Source: Gloeobacter morelensis MG652769 (GTDB lineage: Bacteria; Cyanobacteriota; Cyanobacteriia; Gloeobacterales; Gloeobacteraceae). Taken from it: DNA of 64,000 nucleotides. The stretch is from NCBI RefSeq assembly GCF_021018745.1, contig NZ_CP063845.1:1364001-1428000 (forward strand), read 5' to 3'. Every line of letters starts with the position of its first letter. The first letter of the stretch is position 1. A program made the translations under genes and the position numbers. The notes beneath the pieces were generated by a model, which saw nothing but the letters and a program-made list of their open reading frames with translations, did no database searches and was not told where the DNA came from. Below are positions 9,305 through 17,149 of the stretch, in pieces.

Positions 9305-10364
9305 GGCCTTGGTCGGTCTTAGGTAACGCCATCACAAAAGTGCAGCCTTCATCGCGGTTGTTGACCGCCCAGATGCGCCCGCTGTGGGCTTCGACGATCT
9401 GTCGGCTCAGATAGAGCCCCAGTCCCGTCCCCAGGCTCTGGCGCGTCAGGGGCGATTGGTAGAATTGCTCGAAGATCCGATCGAGATCCCCTTCGGGAAT
9501 GCCGGGGCCGCAGTCACTCACCTGAATTTGATATTCGGCAGTATGGCTTTCCAGGCGCACCTGCACGGTGGAAGCCAGGCGGGTGTAGCGCACGGCGTTG
9601 GCCACCAGATTGGTGATCGCCCGGCCGAGCTGCAGCGGGTCCGCCTCCACCTGCGCCCCTGCAAGCCCTTCGTACACCAGGGTCACCTGGCGTGCCCCCG
9701 CCGGGTCGATCCACTGGGTCACCACCTCCGCCGCGAGGGCATCGAGGTCGGCGCTGCGGCACCTCAGCCCCAGGGGCTCCCGCTCGTTGCGGTAGATAGT
9801 CAGCAGCGTATCGGTTAATTCCAAAAGCGTCCCGAGCGAGCGCTCGAAAAGCTGCACCACCTGACGCTGGGCGTCGGTGAGCCGGCCGAATTGCCCCTGG
9901 GCAAAAAAGCGCAGCGTCTGGGCCATGCCCTGTAGCGGTGTCTTGAGATCGTGGGTGAGGGCGGCGGTGAAATTTTCGTAGGCGCGCAGCAGTTGTTGCT
10001 GGCTTTGCACCCGAAAGCGCTGCTCCTGCGCCTCGCGCTGGGCCTGGCGGTAGCGAAGACTCAAAGTGCCCACCGTCCAGAGGGCCGAGCAGATAATCAA
10101 TCGGTTCACCAGGGTGAGGCTATTGAGTTCAAAGGTAGGAACAAACAGCCCCAAAATCGTCGAAACCAGGCTCAAAAATATAATCCATTGCGTCTGCCGC
10201 TCCGAAAAATGGTTGGCGGCAATCAATATGGGCACGGCGTAAAGATAGCTGAATATGTAACCGGTTGGAGCGATATACTCCACCGTCTCTATAAACAAGA
10301 TCAAGGCGACAATACCGTACAGCGCCCGCCGACGCGGCTCCTGCAGCTTCAATGCGGTGTCCAT
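9297..10364 (-). CDS. Membrane sensor histidine kinase
   Basis: A 355-residue kinase when read from the ATG at 10364, which has GGGAGGG upstream. An in-frame TTG at 10400 would add 12 residues. Three to four hydrophobic segments fill about residues 15-105 with no clear periplasmic domain, so the signal may be sensed in the membrane. A short coiled linker leads to HisKA with the phosphoacceptor His in ALTHDLKTPLQG. The HATPase domain has NLVANAVRY, DCGPGIP and GTGLGLYLS. It partners the NarL-type regulator encoded downstream with an 8-bp overlap. HisKA kinases with NarL regulators are less common than HisKA_3 pairs. Confidence 0.88.
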   Translation of the reverse strand: MDTALKLQEPRRRALYGIVALILFIETVEYIAPTGYIFSYLYAVPILIAANHFSERQTQWIIFLSLVSTILGLFVPTFELNSLTLVNRLIICSALWTVGTLSLRYRQAQREAQEQRFRVQSQQQLLRAYENFTAALTHDLKTPLQGMAQTLRFFAQGQFGRLTDAQRQVVQLFERSLGTLLELTDTLLTIYRNEREPLGLRCRSADLDALAAEVVTQWIDPAGARQVTLVYEGLAGAQVEADPLQLGRAITNLVANAVRYTRLASTVQVRLESHTAEYQIQVSDCGPGIPEGDLDRIFEQFYQSPLTRQSLGTGLGLYLSRQIVEAHSGRIWAVNNRDEGCTFVMALPKTDQGHD

Positions 10365-10403
10365 GGCCGGATCCTCGCCCTCCCTACTGTTGACCGTCAA
10401 GCC

Positions 10404-10419
10404 TATATGAATTCATATA
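10404..10419. promoter_or_regulatory. 16-bp perfect palindrome upstream of the two-component operon
   Basis: TATATGAATTCATATA reads the same on both strands. It lies 40 bp upstream of the ATG chosen for the kinase and overlaps the place expected for its promoter. A dimeric regulator such as the NarL-type partner could bind here. That is inference from position and symmetry only. Confidence 0.4.
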
Positions 10420-10663
10420 TATGCCGCCTCTAGAATTCCCCCATAAAGGATGACATGGTTAGCAACATCTAGCACAATCAGGACGATGACCTTCAAACCT
10501 TGGCGTTGTTTTTTCTGTGTACCGGGGCAGCAGCCTGGCTGCCAGGCTGGCGACGATTGTTTAGGACTGACCGGCGGAGGTATGCCCAGCGCAAATATAA
10601 CGACCTATTCTATTATTCGCCCCGAATATTTTTCGGGAGCATACCCTATTCGAAATTACAACC
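10420..10663. other. Divergent intergenic region with two further inverted repeats
   Basis: No gene seen between the kinase operon (minus) and the CBS-domain transporter gene (plus). It contains CAGCCTGGC-T-GCCAGGCTG at 10531-10549, a perfect 9-bp inverted repeat around one base. It also holds CCCGAA-TATTT-TTCGGG at 10621-10637, 27 bp before the transporter start. The second is placed like an operator or a 5'-leader hairpin. Neither matches a binding site I can name. Confidence 0.5.
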
Positions 10664-11983
10664 ATGCCTTCGGTAGTGTTTGAGATTTTGATTGTGCTGG
10701 TGCTGGTCGTGGCAAACGGTGTCTTTGCGATGTCGGAGTTGGCGGTGGTCTCCTCGCGCAAGGCTCGCCTGCAGCAGATGGCAAATGAGGGCAACGCCGG
10801 TGCGCAGGTGGCTGTGGAACTGGCCGACGCGCCCAACCGTTTTCTCTCGACGGTGCAAATTGGGATCACATTGATTGGTATTTTTGCCGGTGCTTACGGC
10901 GGGGCGACCATTGCCGACACGCTCGCTGCGCTGCTGGTGCAGGTAAGTTGGCTTGCTCCCTACAGCGAGCCTCTGGCTTTTGCCCTGGTCGTCGGCGTCA
11001 TCACCTACTTGTCGCTGGTCGTGGGCGAGCTGGTGCCCAAGCGCCTGGCTCTGGGCAATCCCGAGCGTATTGCTGCGGCAGTCGCCGCGCCGATGAGCTT
11101 GCTCTCGCGCGTCGCCGCGCCGCTGGTTAAACTGTTGAGTCTTTCGACCGAGCTGGGCCTCAAGGCGCTCGGGGTCCAACTCTCCGCCGCTCCCGCCGTC
11201 ACCGAGGAGGAAATCCGCCTGCTCATCGAGCAGGGCACCGAGACCGGCGCCATCGCCCACAGCGAACAGGACTTGCTCGAGCGCGTCTTCAGCTTCGGCG
11301 ACCGGCAGGTGGCGGCGCTGATGACGCCGCGACCGGATATCGTCTGGCTCGATCTCGAAGATTGCGAAGCGGAAAACCGGCGCAAACTTGCAGTGTTTCA
11401 CCACTCGCAGTTCCCGGTCTGCCTGGGAGCGCTCGACAAGTTCCTGGGGGTGGTCCGGGTAAAGGATCTGTTTGAGCGTCTGCTCGCCGGTCGGCCGCTC
11501 GCTCTGGAGGAAGCGTTGCTCCAACCGCTGGTGGTGCCCGAGACGGCACCCGCTCTGGTGGTGTTGGAGCAGTTCAAAAAGTCGGGGATCCACATGGCGC
11601 TGGTGGTGGATGAATTCGGGGGCGTCCAGGGTCTGGTCACCCTCACCGACATCCTCGAAGCGCTGGTGGGCGATTTGCCCGTGGGCGGCAGCGGCGACGA
11701 AGCGCAGGCCGTTCAACGCGAGGACGGCTCGTGGTTGGTGGACGGGTCGTTGAGCCTCGATGAACTGGAGCACCTGGTCGAACCGTTGCCCGAGCTGCCG
11801 CGCGTCGGCTATCGGACCGTCGGGGGCCTGGTCATGGCCCAGCTGGGCCGCATCCCGAAGGTGACCGACCATTTCGCGCTGGGACCGTGCCGCTTCGAAG
11901 TCGTCGACATGGACGGCAACCGCGTCGACCGGGTGCTCATCGCCCTGCGCGAGCCGGTGGCGGGGAGCGACTTGCCGCCGTAG
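10664..11983 (+). CDS. CNNM/CorC/HlyC family membrane protein (DUF21, CBS pair, CorC_HlyC)
   Basis: A 439-residue inner-membrane protein. The N-terminal DUF21 region (about 1-190) has three to four hydrophobic segments and the family's ANGVFAMSELAVVSSRK and VVGELVPKRLA motifs. A CBS pair (about 210-330, MTPRPDIVWLD and DEFGGVQGLVTLTDILE) and a small CorC_HlyC domain follow. Homologues are linked to magnesium or cobalt efflux and metal-stress resistance. The transported ion is not predictable. A metal-efflux RND pump gene follows 69 bp downstream, so a metal-related operon is plausible. Confidence 0.9.
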   Translation: MPSVVFEILIVLVLVVANGVFAMSELAVVSSRKARLQQMANEGNAGAQVAVELADAPNRFLSTVQIGITLIGIFAGAYGGATIADTLAALLVQVSWLAPYSEPLAFALVVGVITYLSLVVGELVPKRLALGNPERIAAAVAAPMSLLSRVAAPLVKLLSLSTELGLKALGVQLSAAPAVTEEEIRLLIEQGTETGAIAHSEQDLLERVFSFGDRQVAALMTPRPDIVWLDLEDCEAENRRKLAVFHHSQFPVCLGALDKFLGVVRVKDLFERLLAGRPLALEEALLQPLVVPETAPALVVLEQFKKSGIHMALVVDEFGGVQGLVTLTDILEALVGDLPVGGSGDEAQAVQREDGSWLVDGSLSLDELEHLVEPLPELPRVGYRTVGGLVMAQLGRIPKVTDHFALGPCRFEVVDMDGNRVDRVLIALREPVAGSDLPP

Positions 11984-12052
11984 CGGCCCATCGGACCGTC
12001 CAAAGCCGGCAACCAGGCGGGGCCACCGAGTCCATCCAAGTCAGGGGGAAAC

Positions 12053-15000
12053 ATGACAGTCGCCTTGAAACCCGAGGACGAAAAGACGCAGCCAAAGCCC
12101 GGACTGCTCAAGCAGTGGATTTACGGAGCGCTCAAGGCGCGGTTGCTCGCCGCCCTGCTGCTGGTGGCGGTGATCGGTCTTGGGATCAATTCGCTGACGC
12201 GCTTTCCCATCGACGGTCTGCCGGATATCTCCAACGTGCAGGTGCAGGTGATTACCGAAGCGCCCGCCCTGGGGCCGCAGGAGGTCGAGCAGCTGATTAC
12301 CTTTCCGCTGGAGATTGCCCTGACCGGCATGCCCCGTCTCACCCAGATGCGCTCGATCTCCAAGTACGGCCTCTCGCAGATCACGGTCGTCTTCGAGGAC
12401 GGTACGGACGTCTATTTCGCCCGCCAACTGGTCAACGAACGGCTCAAGGGTATCGAAGTGCTGCTGCCGCTCGGTTCTGAGTCCCCGGTACTGGGACCGG
12501 TGAGCACCGGCCTCGGGGAGATCTTTATCTTCGAGCTGCAGGGGCAGGGACGCACCCCGATGGAATTGCGCACGCTCATGGACTGGACGGTGATCCCCCG
12601 CCTGAAGTCGGTCCCCGGCGTGGCGGAAATCAATCCGATGGGCGGCTTCGTCAAGCAATATCAGGTCCGCCTCGATCCGCTCAGGCTATTGGGCTACGGG
12701 ATCACACCACAGCAGGTTTTTGACGCCCTTGCCACCAACAACGCCAACTCCGGGGGCGGTTACTTAAATAGCCAGCGCGGCGAGCAGACGATTATCCGCG
12801 GCGAAGGTCTGGTCGTCACCACCGACGATATCTCCCGGGTGATCGTCGATCGCTCCGGCGGTGCGCCCATTTACGTACGCGACATCGCCACGGTCGAAAT
12901 CGGCAACCAGCTTCGGCAGGGGGTAGTCACCCGCGACAGCACCGACGGGGCAGTGATCGCCACCGTGCTGATGCGCGCCGGCCAGAACGCCAACGCCGTG
13001 GTCAAAGACGTCAAAGCCCGCGTCGCTGAAATCCAAAAGGAGCTGCCTGAAGGGGTCCAAATCGTCCCCCACTACGACCGCACCCAGCTCATCACCGCCG
13101 CCATCAAGACCGTCGCCCTCAATCTCACCGAGGGCGCCCTGCTGGTGACGGCCATTTTGCTCATCATGCTGGGCAACATCCGTGCCTCGCTCATCACCGC
13201 CTTGATCATTCCGCTCTCGATGCTGCTGGCGATTACCGGCATGGTGATCGGCGGGGTGAGCGGCAACTTGATGAGCCTGGGGGCCATCGACTTTGGACTT
13301 CTAGTCGATGGGGCGGTCTTCATGGTCGAAAACATCATCCTCAGGCTCTCCGAGCAGCGCCCCGAGACCCCCAAGGAGCGCATGGCGGTGATCGGAGCGG
13401 CCTCGGCGGAGGTGGCCAAGCCGGTGGCCTTTGCGATCACGATTGTCACGGTGGTCTATATTCCGATCTTTGGTCTTTCGGGTGTGGAGGGCAAACTTTT
13501 CCAGCCGATGGCCTTCACGGTGATACTGGCCCTGGTGGCCTCGCTGGTGCTGACGCTGTCGCTGGTACCGCTGGCTTGCTACTTTGCGTTTGCTAATAAG
13601 CTCCCCGAGGAGCGCGAGACGCTGGTGGTCGGCTGGGTGCGTCCGCCCTACGAGTGGGTGCTCGGGCGGTTGATGGGCCGGTGGTTGCCGGTGTCGCTGG
13701 CCTCGTTTGCGATCTTCGCCGCCTCGCTGACGCTGGTGCCGCTATTGGGTTCAGAATTTGTCCCCAACCTGGCGGAAGGGTCGCTGGTGATCAACGTGCG
13801 CCGACCGCCGGCCGCCTCCCTGGATGAAGGTGCCCGCCAGACCAAAATTATCGAACGCATCATCGGTGAATATCCGGAGGTGTCGACGATTTTTTCTACC
13901 ACCGGCCACCCGGAACTGGCCACCGACACCAACAAATCCGAGAACTCCGACGTCTTCGTGATGCTCAAGCCCCAAAAGGAGTGGAAGACGGCCAAGACCC
14001 AGGAAGAGCTGGTGGCGAAGATGGAAAAGCGCCTGGAGGGGGTGATCCCGGGGATTACGATCGCCTACACCCAACCCATCCAGCAGCGCGTCAACGAACT
14101 GCTCTCCGGCGACCGCCTCGACGTCGCCCTGCGGATCTACGGCCCCGAACTCGACGTGCTCAACAACGCAGCCACCCAGGCGGCAAAGGCGATCGCTGCT
14201 GTGCCCGGGGCGGCGGATGTGCGCGCCGAGACCATCAAAGGTCTGCCGGTGCTCAACATCAAAGTCGACCGCGAACGCCTCGCCCAGTACGGCATCAACG
14301 TGCGCGAGGTGCTCGACACCATCGAAGCCACCCGTGCCGGCAAGGTGGTGGGCACCGTCTACGAGGGGCGGCAGCGCTACGCCCTGGCGGTCAAGTTCGA
14401 CGCGGGCGCCGTCGCCGACGTGGACGCGGTGCGCCGATTGCCGGTCTCCACCAAGGACGGCGGCATCGTACCCCTGGAGACAGTCGTTGATGTGACGGTG
14501 GGCGACGGTCTTGCCCAGGTCTCCCACCGCGAGGGCGAGCGGGTGATTACCGTCGGCATGAACGTGCGCGGACGCGACTTGGGATCCTTCGTCGCCGCTG
14601 CCCAGGCGGCGGTCGAGCAGACCGCGCAGTTGCCCAAGGGCTACCGGCTGGTCTGGGGCGGCCAGTTCGAGAACTACCAGTCAGCCCTCTCGCGGCTGCA
14701 GATCCTGGTACCGCTGGCCTTGGCACTGATTTTCGTGCTTCTGTACAGTTCCTTCGGTAACCTGCGGCCGGGAATCTTGATTTTCTTGAACGTCCCTTTT
14801 TCGCTGGTGGGCGGCCTGGTAGCCCTCTGGTGGCGGGGGTTTCCCCTCTCAGTCTCCGCCGGAGTGGGCTTTATCACGCTGTTTGGTGTGGCGGTGCTCA
14901 ACGGCATCGTGCTGGTCTCCACCATCCGCGACATCGAAGAAGCGGAGGGAATCGGACCGCAGGAAGCGGCGCTCAAAGGCGCCAAGGAGCGCCTGCGGCC

Positions 15001-15280
15001 AATTCTTTCAGCCGCCCTGCTTGCGTCGATCGGCTTCATCCCGATGGCGATTGCCTCCAGCGCCGGTGCCGAAGTGCAGCGCCCCCTGGCTACGGTGGTC
15101 ATCGGCGGACTGTTCACCTGCACGCACTTTACGCTGTTTGCCCTGCCGGTGCTCTACCCGGCCATCTGCGGCAAGTCCGGGGGCAGAGGCCAGGCCCTCC
15201 GGCAGCGCTGGCAAAAGTTGTTTTTCTGGAAGCCTGCCAGACAACCGGTTGCGCCCGACACCGGTCACTCGGTGTCCTGA
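12053..15280 (+). CDS. Heavy-metal efflux RND permease, CusA/CzcA family
   Basis: A 1075-residue RND pump, the usual size, with duplicated transmembrane blocks and two large periplasmic loops. HME-type signatures include FPIDGLPDISNVQV near the N-terminus and DFGLLVDGAVFMVENI in TM4, with the acidic residues of proton relay. By family it exports Cu(I)/Ag(I) or Zn/Co/Cd from periplasm or cytoplasm by proton antiport. The usual membrane-fusion (CusB) and outer-membrane (CusC) partners are not adjacent, so they must be supplied from elsewhere. SD-like GGGGGAA lies just before the ATG. Confidence 0.93.
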   Translation: MTVALKPEDEKTQPKPGLLKQWIYGALKARLLAALLLVAVIGLGINSLTRFPIDGLPDISNVQVQVITEAPALGPQEVEQLITFPLEIALTGMPRLTQMRSISKYGLSQITVVFEDGTDVYFARQLVNERLKGIEVLLPLGSESPVLGPVSTGLGEIFIFELQGQGRTPMELRTLMDWTVIPRLKSVPGVAEINPMGGFVKQYQVRLDPLRLLGYGITPQQVFDALATNNANSGGGYLNSQRGEQTIIRGEGLVVTTDDISRVIVDRSGGAPIYVRDIATVEIGNQLRQGVVTRDSTDGAVIATVLMRAGQNANAVVKDVKARVAEIQKELPEGVQIVPHYDRTQLITAAIKTVALNLTEGALLVTAILLIMLGNIRASLITALIIPLSMLLAITGMVIGGVSGNLMSLGAIDFGLLVDGAVFMVENIILRLSEQRPETPKERMAVIGAASAEVAKPVAFAITIVTVVYIPIFGLSGVEGKLFQPMAFTVILALVASLVLTLSLVPLACYFAFANKLPEERETLVVGWVRPPYEWVLGRLMGRWLPVSLASFAIFAASLTLVPLLGSEFVPNLAEGSLVINVRRPPAASLDEGARQTKIIERIIGEYPEVSTIFSTTGHPELATDTNKSENSDVFVMLKPQKEWKTAKTQEELVAKMEKRLEGVIPGITIAYTQPIQQRVNELLSGDRLDVALRIYGPELDVLNNAATQAAKAIAAVPGAADVRAETIKGLPVLNIKVDRERLAQYGINVREVLDTIEATRAGKVVGTVYEGRQRYALAVKFDAGAVADVDAVRRLPVSTKDGGIVPLETVVDVTVGDGLAQVSHREGERVITVGMNVRGRDLGSFVAAAQAAVEQTAQLPKGYRLVWGGQFENYQSALSRLQILVPLALALIFVLLYSSFGNLRPGILIFLNVPFSLVGGLVALWWRGFPLSVSAGVGFITLFGVAVLNGIVLVSTIRDIEEAEGIGPQEAALKGAKERLRPILSAALLASIGFIPMAIASSAGAEVQRPLATVVIGGLFTCTHFTLFALPVLYPAICGKSGGRGQALRQRWQKLFFWKPARQPVAPDTGHSVS

Positions 15281-15438
15281 ATAGCAGGCTCCTCCTGAAG
15301 TTCGTCTGGGGGATGCCTATTAGCGGCGGACAACGGAAGTTTAGCCTCCGAAAACGTGTCCGGCGAGGCACAATCTCTGCAATACCTTCGTCGGGCCCGT
15401 AGTCTACAGTAGAAGCGTTCCATCCGCCCGGTGCGACG

Positions 15439-16134
15439 ATGGTGACTCTCGTCGATGTCTTCTATCCTTCTGGCGACGGCGAACCTGTGGCCGAATCCTA
15501 CCTGCACTTTTATGTCCTGGCACTCACTTTTGTCGTTCTGCAGCAGTACCTGGCGGGTCAACGGGCGACGGTCCTTGCCAATCAGTTTCTTTACTACACC
15601 CAGGGCATCCGCGACGACCGGGTCGCGCCCGATGTGATGGTGATTTTCGACATTGAGCCCGGAGGACGCGACAGCTACAAACTCTGGGAGGAGAAGCAGG
15701 TACCTGCCGTCGTCTTCGAGATGACCTCCAAGCGTACCGAGAAGCAGGACCGCCAGTTCAAAAAAGACCTTTACGAACGCCTTGGGGTACAAGAATACTG
15801 GTTGTTTGACCCCAAGGGTGAGTGGATCGCCGGGCGGTTGCTGGGGTATCGATTGGGGTCGGACGCCGCCGCGGGCGGGCGGGCGGTCTACCATCCGATT
15901 GACGATGCTGTAAGCGAGCAGTTGGGTTTGCAATTGGTCGTGGAGGATAGCGCTCTGCGGTTTGTTCGACTGGATACCGGGGAGAAGCTGCCCATCCCGG
16001 TCGAGTTGCTGGAGCAGTTGGCCGAGGCGCGCCACCGAGCCGAGCAGGCCGAACGGCAGATGGAATGGGAAAGACAACGTGCCCAACGTCTGGCTGAGCG
16101 TCTGCGTGCTTTAGGCATCGACCCGGACGTCTGA
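15439..16134 (+). CDS. Uma2 family (DUF820) endonuclease-like protein with C-terminal coiled coil
   Basis: A 231-residue Uma2-fold protein, a PD-(D/E)XK nuclease-like family greatly expanded in cyanobacteria, whose biological role is unknown. Core motifs are VAPDVMVIF and VPAVVFEMTS, followed by KKDLYERLGVQEYWLFDP. Residues about 190-231 are a charged helix (RHRAEQAERQMEWERQRAQR) ending in LRALGIDPDV. The same architecture and the same kind of tail occur in the Uma2 gene at 40342. The 158 bp before it hold no other recognisable gene. Confidence 0.83.
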   Translation: MVTLVDVFYPSGDGEPVAESYLHFYVLALTFVVLQQYLAGQRATVLANQFLYYTQGIRDDRVAPDVMVIFDIEPGGRDSYKLWEEKQVPAVVFEMTSKRTEKQDRQFKKDLYERLGVQEYWLFDPKGEWIAGRLLGYRLGSDAAAGGRAVYHPIDDAVSEQLGLQLVVEDSALRFVRLDTGEKLPIPVELLEQLAEARHRAEQAERQMEWERQRAQRLAERLRALGIDPDV

Positions 16135-16236
16135 TGCAGGTGCCGCGCGACAAGGGGAAAACCCTACTGGCAATGGTTTTCAGCCGACTGGCTATGTGAA
16201 AGCCAGGGCAGGTTATCTAAAAAGGGCACAGCCCGA

Positions 16237-17124
16237 ATGTTACTATTCGACCACTGTGAAACTTTGGCCATGGACGAACTATTGAGAAGTCTCTGGACGG
16301 TCATGTTTTTCGTGGTCTGGCTCAGCGTGCCTGTGGGAATAGTCTGCGGGCTCATTTTCTGGTGGGTCCGACCGTTGCGCTTTTTGTGTCCTTATCTGGT
16401 TCTGGCACCGGTATCGGGTGTCGTGGCCGTGCTCTGTATGCATGGAGTACCGGATTTGCTTGCAGGCGTGCTTGCTTTCGGAATACCTGGTCAAAATGAC
16501 TTTTACCTCAGCTGGGATTCCCCGCTAAAGGTTTGCTGGTGTCTGTTTTGTTGGGTGCTCGGTATTTTTGGCGCGCTGATGTGGGGTAATTCAATCAACC
16601 GCAATAGCGGGCTGCAAACCCTTAATTTGAGACCCTTTAGAGAGATGGCAAGCTGGGCTTTTGCGATCGTAATTGGAATCACGACTGTCGGTTTGCTTCC
16701 GGCAGTACTCCAGAGTGTACCGTATCTGCTGGACGGCCCCAAAATATTGGAGCACAAAGCCAATGTCGCTGCTGAAGGCAAACCCTACTGCATTGTGGAT
16801 TATCGGGTGCAGCCGGTGGTGAATTTTGAGCGGTTGAATCTTTTGGATGCCGTCTATCAGGCGGTGGCCTGGAAGTTGGGATTGCCCAACGATGTCTTGG
16901 AGTCCGGGGGTTTTATGGATATCTACTCGCGCAGTATCCACTTTGGTATCGTAACGGAGAACGCCGCTTGCATTTGGAGTTTTGATCGGCAGGCGTTTGT
17001 TGCAAATAACGTTTACAGCAGCTTCGGGCCCAATACGCTCAAGCGGACTATAGACCGGTGTTTCCATCCTCAGGTTCCAGGGCCGTCCGCTGCTGGAACC
17101 AGCATCATTTTTGGCGACAATTAA
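16237..17124 (+). CDS. Unknown membrane protein
   Basis: Not recognised. It is 295 residues with four to five hydrophobic segments in the first 160 (for example VMFFVVWLSVPVGIVCGLIF and FAIVIGITTVGLLPAVL), then a soluble C-terminal part of about 130 residues rich in aromatic and polar residues. The ATG at 16237 is the first; a second at 16270 (MDELLRSLW) would trim 11 residues. Base composition is lower in GC than its neighbours, which may indicate acquisition from outside. It converges with the cation antiporter gene 25 bp downstream. Confidence 0.6.
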   Translation: MLLFDHCETLAMDELLRSLWTVMFFVVWLSVPVGIVCGLIFWWVRPLRFLCPYLVLAPVSGVVAVLCMHGVPDLLAGVLAFGIPGQNDFYLSWDSPLKVCWCLFCWVLGIFGALMWGNSINRNSGLQTLNLRPFREMASWAFAIVIGITTVGLLPAVLQSVPYLLDGPKILEHKANVAAEGKPYCIVDYRVQPVVNFERLNLLDAVYQAVAWKLGLPNDVLESGGFMDIYSRSIHFGIVTENAACIWSFDRQAFVANNVYSSFGPNTLKRTIDRCFHPQVPGPSAAGTSIIFGDN

Positions 17125-17149
17125 ACGCCGGGATTCGGATGGGTTGAAG

